In this document: in pieces, positions 54,578-63,986 of the stretch
How the letters are laid out: every line of letters begins with the position of its first letter
How positions within the stretch are numbered: the stretch's first letter is position 1
Origin: Lachnospiraceae bacterium
Lineage (GTDB): Bacteria > Bacillota > Clostridia > Lachnospirales > Lachnospiraceae
Direction of reading: 5' to 3'
Assembly: GCA_014804795.1 (NCBI GenBank)
Contig: JAAUZC010000012.1
Span: forward strand, 7,076 to 71,075
Length of the DNA: 64,000 bases
Position numbers and translations under genes: made by a program
The notes under the pieces: model-generated
Database searches by the model: none
The model's input: the letters and a program-made list of their open reading frames with translations, nothing else
What the model was told of the DNA's origin: nothing

Positions 54578-56989
54578 TTAAGGAGTCAGAGAGAAATCGG
54601 AGGTATTTAAGGTCAGGTTCGGGTTGTAGTAGGGGTCCCCGTATTTCAAAATATCCGTCCAGCGCTTTTGAAATTTCTCGATTTCGCCGTTAAAGCGTTT
54701 TATTTTTTCAGGTGTGTCTTCATAGCCTCTGGACTTGGATTCGTAGTGGTGAAGCTCCGCGTAGGGATTGTAGACCACCAGCTTGCCCAGAGCACGGATC
54801 TTCAGGCAGAAATCAATGTCATTAAAGGCCACCGCAAATTCCTCCGTCAGCCCGCCGACCTCTTTGTACAGGTCATGTTTGACCATGAGGCAGGCAGCCG
54901 TGACAGCGGAATAATTCTGGGCGCAGAGGAGGCGTTTCTGGTATCCGGCATCATGTCGGCCGGCACCCACAAAGGTGTGGCCCGCAACGCCGCCAAGCCC
55001 GATGATAACGCCGGCATGCTGGATAGTGTCATCCTCGTACCAGAGCCTGGCACCCACAATTCCGACATCTTCCCGCATGCAGTAATTCAGCATTTCCTGA
55101 AGACAGTTTCCGTCGATCATTTCCGTGTCGTTATTGAGGAGGAGAAGGTATTCGCCCTTTGCGTACTGTTCCCCGAAGTTGTTGATGCGGGAGAAATTGA
55201 AGTCTCCCTGATAGTGGACGACCGTCACATTGGGGCGTTTTTTGATTTCTTCATAATAGCGGAAGGTTTCTTCTTCCGTGCTGTTGTTTTCTATGATGAT
55301 GCATTCGTAATTCCGGTAGGAGGATTTTTCCTCGATGGAATCCAGGCATTTTTTCAAGTCCTCCACATGATCCTTATTGGGAATCATAATGGAAACAAGG
55401 GGTGTCTCTTTCCAGTGATAGACAGTGTGGTACATACCCAGATAGCTTGCGTTCTCCACAGTTGCAGGAAGTCCGATGCGCTTGTAGTGGGCCTCCAGGG
55501 CCAGGCGGCCTGCTTCGAAAGCGTACAGTTTACTCTCCGGGTTGGAGGCGGTGGAGTCCATGTGGCAGCGCCAGTGGTACAGTATCTTGGGAATGTGATA
55601 AATTTCTTTGGCCTGTTCACAGCAGCGCAGGATAAAATCATAATCCTGGGCACCGTCAAACTCCTGCCGCAGAAGGCCTGTCCGCTCCGAAAGGCTCCTT
55701 TTTACCACGAACATATGGCAGATATAGTTCAGGCTGCGCAGATAATCCGGATTGAAATCCGGCTTGAAGTTCGGCTCAAAATGCGTCTTTCCGGACATAT
55801 CAACTTTATCCTCGTCCGTATACAGCACTTCCGCATCCTTATGGCGCTGCAGTATCTTGGCGCATTCATACAGCGCGTTGGGGGCAAGCAGGTCATCATG
55901 ATCCGCCAGGACAATAAAATCTCCGGCGGACATTTTGATGGCGGCATTGGTATTTTCCGCTATCCCCAGATTTTCCGCGAGCAGCTGATACCGCACCCGC
56001 TTATCATTGCCGGTCAGACGTTTAACCGCCTCTTCCAGGGAGTTTTCCTTTCCACTGCCGTCTGCCAGGCAAAGTTCCCAGTGCGGATAGGTCTGTGCAA
56101 GAACGGAGTCAAGCAGTTCCTTCAAATAATTTTCTTTGGTACGGTACAGAGGTACTACGATGCTGAAAGTCACAGGCTCTGTAAATATTTCCCGGCGCTG
56201 GCGCTCAAGCTCCGCTCTGGAAGGCTGGTGCCTTTTATACCAGGTGGGGTAGTCTGTGCGTGTATGAAAGCCGGTCAGCTGGTGCACAATACGTTTCAGC
56301 GTGTTTTTGAAGCCCTCCCGGTTCAGATAAGAAATTACTCTTTTCCAGATACTCAGTTTGGCAGCATGCCTGCCCACCCTGGATACGGTTGATTTAAAGG
56401 TTGTAGTCTGCGAGCCGGAGGTAAAGCGGACCCGGAAAGATTTTGCGGCGTCTGCCGGAAATTTGATTTTAAAACCGGCGTCCATAGCTCTCGGTGCGCT
56501 TTCTCCGTCCCGGCCGCCGTAAGCGGGCATATGGTCATATACATACAGCACATCCTGCCGGTAGGAGCGGGTTATGCTGCTGTCTATAAGAGCTCCTTTG
56601 TGATTGAAAACCTGAATGTCCACGGCATCGGTTCCGATGACCCAGCCATGGATATACACGCTGCCGTCCTCTATCTCGCAGCCTTCGATATTGTAAAAAA
56701 GCTGTGGCATGTCCTTGCGGAGAGCGGCGATGGAAATCGTGGATACAGTATTGACCCTGCCATCGAAGCTGTCAGTAATGAGAAGTTTTTTGCCTTTTTC
56801 CCAGTGAGCCGGAAGATTTATCCGGTAGACCGGTTCCGCCCCTGCTTCCCTCTCAAAGGGAAGCGGCTGTCCATCCAGTGAAAATCTGGGAGTATGTCCG
56901 GAGGCGGCGCCGTCAGAAAAGCAGCCCCGGACGATCAGAGTGCTCTTGTCATATAAATAAAACCGGTAGTTTTCCGGATGTTGATCCAT
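54578..56989 (-). CDS. Family 2 glycosyltransferase with two GT-A domains
   Basis: An 803-residue protein. Residues about 1-205 are beta-sandwich-like (EIEDGSVYIHGWVIGTDAVD). A first GT-A domain (about 270-500) has FSIVVPLYRTKENYLKELLD, NLGIAENTNAAI, DHDDLL, LYTDEDKVD and the His/Arg-rich YHWRCHMDSTAS. A second (about 535-790) has PLVSIMIPNKDHVEDLKKCL, IIIENNSTEEE and LLLNNDTEMID. Similar two-domain enzymes build rhamnose-containing polymers by alternating transfer. It is the only minus-strand gene of the locus and starts 177 bp from the divergent phosphomutase. Ribosome site AAAGGAG. Cytosolic. Confidence 0.93.
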   Translation of the reverse strand: MDQHPENYRFYLYDKSTLIVRGCFSDGAASGHTPRFSLDGQPLPFEREAGAEPVYRINLPAHWEKGKKLLITDSFDGRVNTVSTISIAALRKDMPQLFYNIEGCEIEDGSVYIHGWVIGTDAVDIQVFNHKGALIDSSITRSYRQDVLYVYDHMPAYGGRDGESAPRAMDAGFKIKFPADAAKSFRVRFTSGSQTTTFKSTVSRVGRHAAKLSIWKRVISYLNREGFKNTLKRIVHQLTGFHTRTDYPTWYKRHQPSRAELERQRREIFTEPVTFSIVVPLYRTKENYLKELLDSVLAQTYPHWELCLADGSGKENSLEEAVKRLTGNDKRVRYQLLAENLGIAENTNAAIKMSAGDFIVLADHDDLLAPNALYECAKILQRHKDAEVLYTDEDKVDMSGKTHFEPNFKPDFNPDYLRSLNYICHMFVVKRSLSERTGLLRQEFDGAQDYDFILRCCEQAKEIYHIPKILYHWRCHMDSTASNPESKLYAFEAGRLALEAHYKRIGLPATVENASYLGMYHTVYHWKETPLVSIMIPNKDHVEDLKKCLDSIEEKSSYRNYECIIIENNSTEEETFRYYEEIKKRPNVTVVHYQGDFNFSRINNFGEQYAKGEYLLLLNNDTEMIDGNCLQEMLNYCMREDVGIVGARLWYEDDTIQHAGVIIGLGGVAGHTFVGAGRHDAGYQKRLLCAQNYSAVTAACLMVKHDLYKEVGGLTEEFAVAFNDIDFCLKIRALGKLVVYNPYAELHHYESKSRGYEDTPEKIKRFNGEIEKFQKRWTDILKYGDPYYNPNLTLNTSDFSLTP

Positions 56990-57116
56990 ATCAGTTCTCC
57001 TTTCACAAAAGACGAGGTGTCTACGGGATATTATAGCATGATGTGCCGTGTGATGTCAGCCCTTTTTTGAAACGATAGAACGAAAGAATTTGATATGGCG
57101 CGTCCATTGGAAATAT

Positions 57117-57124
57117 GTTATAAT
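57117..57124 (+). promoter_or_regulatory. Extended -10 promoter for phosphomutase gene
   Basis: TG-T-TATAAT: TATAAT at 57119-57124 preceded by TG, 42 bp before the ATG. No -35 at standard distance. Confidence 0.55.
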
Positions 57125-57166
57125 GGCATTATTAGTCCGGCACGGGCAGAAATGAGGTAAAATAAT

Positions 57167-58888
57167 ATGAGTTATATGGAAGAATTCAATTTTTGGCTGG
57201 AAGATGATTATTTTGATCAGGACACAAAGAATGAGCTGCTGGCGATCCGCAATGATCCCGGTGAGATAGAGGATCGGTTTTATAAAGAACTGGAATTCGG
57301 TACCGGCGGCCTCAGAGGCGTGATCGGAGCAGGAACAAACCGGATGAACATTTATACAGTAAGAAAAGCAACCCAGGGGCTTGCAAACTATATTCTGAAA
57401 CAGGGCGGACAGGAAAAAGGTGTTGCAATCGCTTATGATTCGAGAAGAATGTCGCCGGAGTTTGCGGATGAAGCGGCTTTGTGTCTGGCGGCCAACGGCA
57501 TCAAAGCCTATGTGTTCGATGCGCTGCGCCCCACACCGGAACTTTCCTTTGCAATCAGAGAGCTTGGCTGTATTTCCGGCATCGTAGTGACGGCAAGCCA
57601 TAATCCGCCGGAGTATAACGGCTATAAAGCGTACTGGGAGGACGGCGCGCAGGTTACGGCCCCGAAAGATAAAGAGATCATCGCCGAAGTGCGTGCGGTG
57701 ACAGACTATAATGATGTAAAGACCATGGATAAACAGGAAGCCATGGATAAAGGCCTGTATCAGGTGATCGGCAAAGAGATTGATGACAGATACATGGAAG
57801 AGCTGAAAAAGCAGATCATTCATCCCGAAGTAATTGAGGAAATGGCCGACGATATCAAGATCGTCTACACACCGTTCCACGGTACAGGCAATGTACCGGT
57901 GAGAAGAATCCTTTCGGAACTGGGCTTTAAGCATGTGTATGTTGTGCCCGAGCAGGAACTGCCTGATCCTGATTTTACAACACTGGAATATCCGAACCCG
58001 GAGGATCCGAAAGCCTTTGCACTGGCACTGAAACTTGCAAAGGAAAAAGACGCGGATGTGGTACTGGCGACAGACCCGGATGCGGACAGACTGGGTATTT
58101 ACGCAAAAGATAAGGCGACCGGCGAATATGTTTCCTTTACAGGAAATATGTCGGGTATGCTGATCGCGGAATATATTATGAGAGAACGCACGGCAACAGG
58201 CAAGATGCCTGAAAATCCGGCGATGGTAACGACGATCGTGACAACAAACATGACCCGTGCGATCGCGGAGGATTACAAGGCAAAATTTGTGGAAGTGCTG
58301 ACAGGCTTTAAGTTTATCGGTGAGCAGATCAAACTGTTCGAACAGAACAATTCCTACAACTATGTATTCGGTCTGGAGGAGAGTTACGGATGTCTTGCCG
58401 GAACACACGCAAGGGACAAAGATGCCGTTGTTGCGGTGATGTGCCTCTGCGAAGTGGCCGCATGGTGCAAGAAGCACGGCATTACACTCTGGGATCAGAT
58501 GATCAATCTGTATGAAAAGTATGGTTATTATAAAGAGACACAGTATGCGATCACAATGAAAGGAATCGACGGTTCCAGACAGATTGCAGCGATCATGGAT
58601 AAGTTACGAAACGATCCGCCGAAGAACTTTGGCGAACTGCAGGTAGTGGAGATGCGTGACTATGACCTTGACCGAGCGACCGATATGGCGACCGGCGAGG
58701 TGAAATCTACCGGCCTGCCGAAATCGAACGTACTGTATTTTGAGCTGGCGAACGATTCCTGGTGCTGCGCCCGTCCTTCCGGGACAGAGCCGAAGATCAA
58801 ATTCTATATGGGTGTAAAGGGAAGCAGTCTTGAAGATGCACAGACGAAAGTAGATGCACTGACGGAAGCGGTGAAAGCACTTTTATAA
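57167..58888 (+). CDS. Phosphoglucomutase/phosphomannomutase
   Basis: A 573-residue alpha-D-phosphohexomutase, the large PgcA-like type. Active-site serine loop is VTASHNPPEYNGYKAYW, metal loop ATDPDADRLG, sugar loop GLEESYG and phosphate loop RPSGTEPKIKFY. It interconverts glucose-6-phosphate and glucose-1-phosphate, the substrate of RfbA, so it feeds the dTDP-rhamnose pathway. It is transcribed away from the glycosyltransferase at 54578-56989 from its own promoter. Confidence 0.95.
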   Translation: MSYMEEFNFWLEDDYFDQDTKNELLAIRNDPGEIEDRFYKELEFGTGGLRGVIGAGTNRMNIYTVRKATQGLANYILKQGGQEKGVAIAYDSRRMSPEFADEAALCLAANGIKAYVFDALRPTPELSFAIRELGCISGIVVTASHNPPEYNGYKAYWEDGAQVTAPKDKEIIAEVRAVTDYNDVKTMDKQEAMDKGLYQVIGKEIDDRYMEELKKQIIHPEVIEEMADDIKIVYTPFHGTGNVPVRRILSELGFKHVYVVPEQELPDPDFTTLEYPNPEDPKAFALALKLAKEKDADVVLATDPDADRLGIYAKDKATGEYVSFTGNMSGMLIAEYIMRERTATGKMPENPAMVTTIVTTNMTRAIAEDYKAKFVEVLTGFKFIGEQIKLFEQNNSYNYVFGLEESYGCLAGTHARDKDAVVAVMCLCEVAAWCKKHGITLWDQMINLYEKYGYYKETQYAITMKGIDGSRQIAAIMDKLRNDPPKNFGELQVVEMRDYDLDRATDMATGEVKSTGLPKSNVLYFELANDSWCCARPSGTEPKIKFYMGVKGSSLEDAQTKVDALTEAVKALL

Positions 58889-58954
58889 GGATTGGCAGGG
58901 ATTTTCAGGATACCGGTGTATGCATCCTGAGAACGACGGAAGTATTAGAACGCA

Positions 58955-60322
58955 ATGTTAAATATAAGACGACAGGATATCAATAAAACGATCAATTACA
59001 TGAGACGTAACGGTGTAAAGAAAGCGGTGGGCATGGTTTATGAGCGGCTCACCGCTCATTATGATACCGTTTATTCTTATGAAGCGCCGGCGGCGGAGGA
59101 ATTGGAGAAGCAGAAAAGTACTTCTTTTAAATATATGCCACTTATCAGTATTGCAGTGCCGGCTTATGAGACAAAAGAAGAATTTCTGGAAGCCCTGATC
59201 GATTCTGTGACAGCCCAGAGTTATCAAAAATGGGAACTGATCCTTGCAGATGCCAGCGAAAGCGGTCTGGTAAAAGGCTGCGTAGAGAAAAAGAAGAAAA
59301 AATTGCCGGCCGAACAGGCAGGAAAAATAAAATATCATGCGTTATCTAAAAATGAAGGCATTTCCGGGAACAGTAATCAGGCGATCAGCCATGCGAAAGG
59401 CGACTATATAGGTCTGTTGGATCATGATGATCTGTTGACGCCGGATGCACTGTACGAGATGGTGAACGCGATCAACGGGTTATGGGAACAGGAAGCGATA
59501 CAGGCTAAGCTTTTGTATTCGGATGAGGATAAGTGTGACGAAACCGGACAGCATTATTATGAGGGAAATATAAAACCGGGATTTAATTTTGATTTCCTGC
59601 TGTCCAATAATTACGTGTGTCATTTTTTGCTGATGGAAGCGGGATTGATGAGAGAGCTGGGGTTTCGCCACGCATTCGACGGTTCACAGGATTATGACCT
59701 GATCCTTCGGGCTGTCGGCAGGATACAGGAACGGGAGATCGCTCATATCGGGAAAGTGCTTTATCACTGGCGCTGCCATGAGCTTTCCACGGCGGGGAAT
59801 CCGGCCAGCAAACTTTATGCTTACGAGGCGGGAAAAAGGGCTGTGCAGGATTTTTTGGATGAAAAGGGTATTCCGGGGAAGGTTGGCGATACAGAGCATT
59901 TAGGGTTTTATAAAATTACTTATGCGCCGGATATTTTTACGGCGTGGGAGGATGTGGGCGCCGTGGGCGGGTCTGTTGTGGATGCGGACCATAAAATAAC
60001 AAGCGGTATTTTATTGCAGAACGGGATTTGTCCTTTTGCAGGGTTTTACAGCTTCTTTTCGGGTCCGGCGAATGTGGCGTCGGTAGGCAGGGATGCCTAT
60101 GCTCTGGACGCCAGAACAATGATCTTGCGCAGAGAAGATATTCCCCTGTTTGAGGAATTGATCAAAGTGCCGTATGTGGAGGAAGTAAAAAAGCGCGATA
60201 AACGATACTGCAACAGTCTGGATGAGAATATATGGAGACAGCGCAGCATGGCGCTTTGCGCGGTATTTCGGGAAAGAGGAAAAAGGCTTGTCTGGGATCC
60301 GTCAATCAGCGTGAGGAGATAA
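58955..60322 (+). CDS. Family 2 glycosyltransferase (single GT-A domain)
   Basis: A 455-residue enzyme. After a helical N-terminus of about 60 residues, the GT-A core shows LISIAVPAYETKEEFLEAL, NEGISGNSNQAI, DHDDLLTPDALYE, YSDEDKCDE and VLYHWRCHELSTAGNPASK. These phrases closely echo the first GT-A domain of the protein at 54578-56989, so the two are related. The C-terminal 130 residues have GGSVVDADHKITSGI and an unusual ending. No good ribosome site is seen close to the ATG. Its stop is one base from the next gene. Confidence 0.92.
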   Translation: MLNIRRQDINKTINYMRRNGVKKAVGMVYERLTAHYDTVYSYEAPAAEELEKQKSTSFKYMPLISIAVPAYETKEEFLEALIDSVTAQSYQKWELILADASESGLVKGCVEKKKKKLPAEQAGKIKYHALSKNEGISGNSNQAISHAKGDYIGLLDHDDLLTPDALYEMVNAINGLWEQEAIQAKLLYSDEDKCDETGQHYYEGNIKPGFNFDFLLSNNYVCHFLLMEAGLMRELGFRHAFDGSQDYDLILRAVGRIQEREIAHIGKVLYHWRCHELSTAGNPASKLYAYEAGKRAVQDFLDEKGIPGKVGDTEHLGFYKITYAPDIFTAWEDVGAVGGSVVDADHKITSGILLQNGICPFAGFYSFFSGPANVASVGRDAYALDARTMILRREDIPLFEELIKVPYVEEVKKRDKRYCNSLDENIWRQRSMALCAVFRERGKRLVWDPSISVRR

Positions 60323-60323
60323 C

Positions 60324-61292
60324 ATGAAATCAACCATTGTGATTCCCAATTATAATGGCATAGAATATCTGGAAAAATGCCTTGCGTCCATTCTGGCGGA
60401 TACGGCGGATCATCCGGCAAGGATACTCGTAGTGGATAACGGATCTGTGGATGGAAGCGCGGAAGCGGCGGAAGCGGCAGAACGTGTGGAAGTAATACGT
60501 ATGGGAGAAAATACCGGTTTCTGTAAAGCGGTGAATGCTGGTATCCGGGCATCAGATACACCTTATATCATTTTGCTGAATAATGATCTGACGATTGAGC
60601 GGGGCTTTATCAAAGCCATGGAGGATACGCTTGATAAAAATCCGAAAGCCTTTTCGGCAGGAGCACAGATGCGTATGATGAGGGAACCGGGCAGGATAGA
60701 TAATGCCGGAGATTATTACTGTGCGTTAGGCTGGGCTTATGACTTCGGAAAAGGGAAAAAAATATCGAAAAAATATGAAAGGCCGGGAAAAGTGTTTGCG
60801 GCATGCGGAGGTGCGGCAATCTATCGAAGAAACATTCTGGACAAAATCGGATTGTTCGATGAGCGGCATTTTGCTTATCTTGAGGATGTGGATATCGGGT
60901 ATCGTGCCAGGATTTATGGTTATGATAATCTGTATGAACCGCAAGCGGTGGTCTATCACGCGGGCAGCAGTGTGTCCGGTTCAAAATATAATGAATTTAA
61001 GACAAACCTTTCTTCGGCGAACAGCATCTATTTAATTGAAAAGAATATGCCGCCGCTGCAGATCATCATAAATCTTCCCTTTTTCATCGTGGGATTTGGT
61101 GTAAAATTTCTGTTTTTTTGTAAAAAAAGACTTGGAAAGATTTACCTGAAAGGACTGATACGCGGATTTCGGATATACTATAAAGAAGGCGGGAGGGAAA
61201 ATCACGTTTGCTTCCGGCTTGGGAATATTGGAAACTATGTGCGGATACAGTGGGAACTGTGGATCAATATTTTTCGAAGGTTTTTGGGATGA
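60324..61292 (+). CDS. Family 2 glycosyltransferase (rhamnosyltransferase-like)
   Basis: A 322-residue enzyme of the RfbF/WbbL-like group. Core motifs are STIVIPNYNGIEYLEKCL, ILVVDNGSVDGSAE, NTGFCKAVNAGIRAS, ILLNNDLTIERG, GAAIYRRNILDKIGLFDE and YLEDVDIGYRARIYG. A hydrophobic stretch near residue 250 (INLPFFIVGFGVKFLFFC) suggests attachment to the membrane. It follows the previous gene after one base, so the two are cotranslated. dTDP-rhamnose is a likely donor by context, not proved. Confidence 0.93.
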   Translation: MKSTIVIPNYNGIEYLEKCLASILADTADHPARILVVDNGSVDGSAEAAEAAERVEVIRMGENTGFCKAVNAGIRASDTPYIILLNNDLTIERGFIKAMEDTLDKNPKAFSAGAQMRMMREPGRIDNAGDYYCALGWAYDFGKGKKISKKYERPGKVFAACGGAAIYRRNILDKIGLFDERHFAYLEDVDIGYRARIYGYDNLYEPQAVVYHAGSSVSGSKYNEFKTNLSSANSIYLIEKNMPPLQIIINLPFFIVGFGVKFLFFCKKRLGKIYLKGLIRGFRIYYKEGGRENHVCFRLGNIGNYVRIQWELWINIFRRFLG

Positions 61293-61311
61293 CTGACGTA
61301 TTTCAATAAAA

Positions 61312-61344
61312 AATATTGTAATTTATGTAACAATATTGTAAAAT
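61312..61344 (+). promoter_or_regulatory. Promoter with embedded inverted repeat before the initiating transferase gene
   Basis: TTGTAA (61316-61321), 17 bp, TAAAAT (61339-61344). Inverted repeat AATATTGT/ACAATATT (61312-61319, 61330-61337) covers the -35 and the spacer, as a repressor operator would. Confidence 0.5.
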
Positions 61345-61380
61345 ATCAAAAGATTAGTGTGAAAAGGGTAGGTCTGTTGT

Positions 61381-62790
61381 ATGATAAAGAATAATCAGAA
61401 ATACCTGAACGGGTTGCACGTAGTCATCGATGCTGTTATCATTGCGGGCTCCTATATGCTGGCATGGTGGCTCAAATTTAAAACACCGGTCGGCGGTGTC
61501 AAACCGGGTGATTTTTATCTGCCGATAAGGACGTATTTTGCTGCAATTCCCTATATTGTGGCAGCGTATCTGATCATTTATAAAGCCTGTAAGCTCTATA
61601 CGGCAAAGCGGGGCTCCGGCCCGGGCGGGGAATTACTGAGAATCATAGAGGCCAATATAATCGGCGCGGTGGGGATGACTTCTGTGCTGTTTATCATCTG
61701 GCAGCAACATTTCTCCCGTTCCATGATTGCCATGTTTATATGCTTAAATATTGTGTTTACGGCGATTTTCAGGCTCAGCCTGAGAGAGGTGCTTGTGATA
61801 GCGCGCCGCAAAGGCTACAATATGAAACATGTGCTGCTCGTGGGGTATTCCAAGGCGGCCGAAGAGTATATTGACAGAGTAAAAGCAAATCCCCAGTGGG
61901 GCTATGTGATCCATGCGATCCTGGATGATGTGATTCCCCCGGGAACGCTCTATAAAGGGATAAAAGTGGTAGGCAGGATCGGTAATCTGGAGATCATACT
62001 GCCGGAGAATAAGTTGGACGAGATTGCGATCACGCTGCCCCTAAATCAGTATGGCAGGTTAGAGGAGATCGTGGCTCTCTGCGAGAAGTCTGGTGTGCAC
62101 ACAAAATTTATTCCGGATTATAACAGTATTATTCCGAGCAGGCCTTACACGGAAGATCTGATGGGGCTGCCGGTCATCAACATCAGAAATGTGCCGCTTA
62201 CCAGAATGAGCAGCCGGGCATGTAAACGTACACTGGATATTATCGGTGCGGCGGCAGGGTTGATCATCAGTTCACCCATACTTCTTGTTATCGCGGTTTT
62301 GGTAAGAGCGACCAGCAAGGGACCGGTCATTTTTGTGCAGGAGCGTATCGGCAGGCATAACAAACCGTTCCACATGTATAAATTCCGCTCGATGCGCCAA
62401 CAGAGCGAACTGGATGAACAGGCGGACTGGACCGTGGAGAACGACCCCAGAGTGACGAAAGTCGGGAGATTTATCAGACGGACAAGTCTGGACGAACTGC
62501 CCCAGCTTTTCAATATTCTGCGGGGGGATATGAGCCTTGTGGGACCGAGACCGGAGCAGACAAAATATGTAGAGGAATTTAAGGAAAAGATTCCAAGGTA
62601 TATGATCAAACATCAGGTGCGTCCGGGGCTTACCGGCTGGGCGCAGGTGAACGGCTACCGGGGAGATACATCGATTGAAAAACGGATCGAGTACGATCTG
62701 TATTACATTGAAAACTGGACCTTTGGCTTTGACATCAGGATATTGTTCCTGACGATATTCAAAGGTTTTGTAAATAAAAATGCTTATTGA
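61381..62790 (+). CDS. Polyprenyl-phosphate sugar phosphotransferase (WbaP/ExoY-type initiating transferase)
   Basis: A 469-residue membrane protein. Four N-terminal hydrophobic segments (about 12-130) precede a Rossmann-like CoA-binding domain (MKHVLLVGYSKAAEEYID) and the C-terminal Bac_transf domain after a further helix (about 285-305). The latter has VIFVQERIGRHNKPFHMYKF, the acidic SLDELPQLFNIL, DMSLVGPRPEQ and RPGLTGWAQVNGYRGDTS. It moves a sugar-1-phosphate, glucose or galactose in relatives, onto undecaprenyl phosphate and so starts polymer synthesis. AGGGTAGG is the ribosome site. Confidence 0.95.
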   Translation: MIKNNQKYLNGLHVVIDAVIIAGSYMLAWWLKFKTPVGGVKPGDFYLPIRTYFAAIPYIVAAYLIIYKACKLYTAKRGSGPGGELLRIIEANIIGAVGMTSVLFIIWQQHFSRSMIAMFICLNIVFTAIFRLSLREVLVIARRKGYNMKHVLLVGYSKAAEEYIDRVKANPQWGYVIHAILDDVIPPGTLYKGIKVVGRIGNLEIILPENKLDEIAITLPLNQYGRLEEIVALCEKSGVHTKFIPDYNSIIPSRPYTEDLMGLPVINIRNVPLTRMSSRACKRTLDIIGAAAGLIISSPILLVIAVLVRATSKGPVIFVQERIGRHNKPFHMYKFRSMRQQSELDEQADWTVENDPRVTKVGRFIRRTSLDELPQLFNILRGDMSLVGPRPEQTKYVEEFKEKIPRYMIKHQVRPGLTGWAQVNGYRGDTSIEKRIEYDLYYIENWTFGFDIRILFLTIFKGFVNKNAY

Positions 62791-62822
62791 GAAATACTGA
62801 ATTGCGAAAGGATAAGAGAAAG

Positions 62823-63986
62823 ATGGCACCAAGATATCAGGATGAAGAAGATTGGGAATACGAAGAACCAAAAAAGAAGTCCTCTTCCAACAAAAAAAAG
62901 AGTTCTTCCAAAGGGAAAAAGTCAGCAAAGGAAAAAGCGAAGAAAAAGAGAAAACGAATCCTGCTTTTCCTGGGCGAGGTTGTGTTGCTTGTCATTATGC
63001 TGCTTGTACTCTGGGGTGTGACGAGGACTGAAAAAGTCGGACATGTGGAGATTCCGGAGGAAGAGATCGTCATCAATGAAAGTGTCAGCGAAGAACAGTT
63101 TGAAATTATGAAAGGCTATCGGAACATTGCGCTGTTTGGCGTGGATTCCACTGTCGGAGCACTGACAAAGAACACAAGAAGCGACTCGATCATGATTGCC
63201 TCCATCAATCAGGATACAAAGGAGATCAAGCTGGTTTCGGTATACAGAGATACCTTTATGAACCTGGGAAATGATAAATATAATAAGTGTAATGCAGCCT
63301 ATGCAAACGGCGGTCCGAAACAGGCGATCAGCATGTTAAATGCGAATCTGGATCTGAATATCACGGAATTTGTCACGATAGGTTTCGCCGGGCTGATCGA
63401 TGTCATTGATGCTTTGGACGGCATCCCCATGGAGATCACAACAGCAGAGATCAGTCATTTGAACAACTATCAGTACTGTATTGCAGAGAACTTAAAGAGA
63501 CAGTATACGCCTGTGAGCAATGCCGGTATGCAGGTGCTCGACGGTATGCAGGCAACGGGATATTGCCGTATCCGTTATACGAAGGGCGATGACTTTAAGC
63601 GTGCAGAGCGTCAGAGAAATGTGCTGAAGGCGATCATGGATAAGGCGAGAGGCGCTTCCGTCACACAGCTTGTCGAGACCGCGAACAGTGTATTTGACGA
63701 AGTTTATACTTCTTTTGGCCTGACAGAGATCACGGAGCTTCTGGGAGAGGCGGCCAAGTATAAAGTCGTTGCGGATGACGGTTTCCCGCAGGCAGATAAA
63801 AGGTGGACCGGTAATATCGGTTCTCCGGGTGACTGTATCGTTCCCAATGATCTGGCGGAGAACGTGAGCTGGCTGCATGAGTTTTTATTTGATGAGAGCG
63901 GTTATGTACCGAGTAAGGAAGTGCAGACATACAGTGAGCATATTACAAGTGCGACAAGCCAATATAAACCGAAGGGTGTGGAATAA
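62823..63986 (+). CDS. LytR-CpsA-Psr (LCP) family wall-polymer ligase
   Basis: A 387-residue membrane-anchored protein. Cytoplasmic N-terminus rich in Lys/Ser/Glu (KKSSSKGKKSAKEKAKKKRK), one helix (about 47-68), then the LCP domain: NIALFGVDSTVG, RSDSIMIASINQ, KLVSVYRDTFMNLG and YCRIRYTKGDDFKRAERQRN with the conserved Arg residues that bind polyprenyl pyrophosphate. LCP proteins move finished polymer from the lipid carrier to peptidoglycan. ATG 62823 is preferred to the TTG at 62787, which overlaps the previous stop. The stop is 14 bases from the window edge. Confidence 0.94.
   Translation: MAPRYQDEEDWEYEEPKKKSSSNKKKSSSKGKKSAKEKAKKKRKRILLFLGEVVLLVIMLLVLWGVTRTEKVGHVEIPEEEIVINESVSEEQFEIMKGYRNIALFGVDSTVGALTKNTRSDSIMIASINQDTKEIKLVSVYRDTFMNLGNDKYNKCNAAYANGGPKQAISMLNANLDLNITEFVTIGFAGLIDVIDALDGIPMEITTAEISHLNNYQYCIAENLKRQYTPVSNAGMQVLDGMQATGYCRIRYTKGDDFKRAERQRNVLKAIMDKARGASVTQLVETANSVFDEVYTSFGLTEITELLGEAAKYKVVADDGFPQADKRWTGNIGSPGDCIVPNDLAENVSWLHEFLFDESGYVPSKEVQTYSEHITSATSQYKPKGVE

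Noticed and set aside
54668-56392. 574-codon open frame on the plus strand inside the large glycosyltransferase gene
   Set aside because: The minus strand encodes a clear two-domain family 2 glycosyltransferase with all motifs; the plus frame has no recognisable domain and is a long antisense shadow.
57056-58477. 473-codon open frame antisense to the phosphomutase gene
   Set aside because: The plus strand carries a complete phosphohexomutase with all four active-site loops. The antisense translation is Cys/His/Phe-rich and matches nothing.
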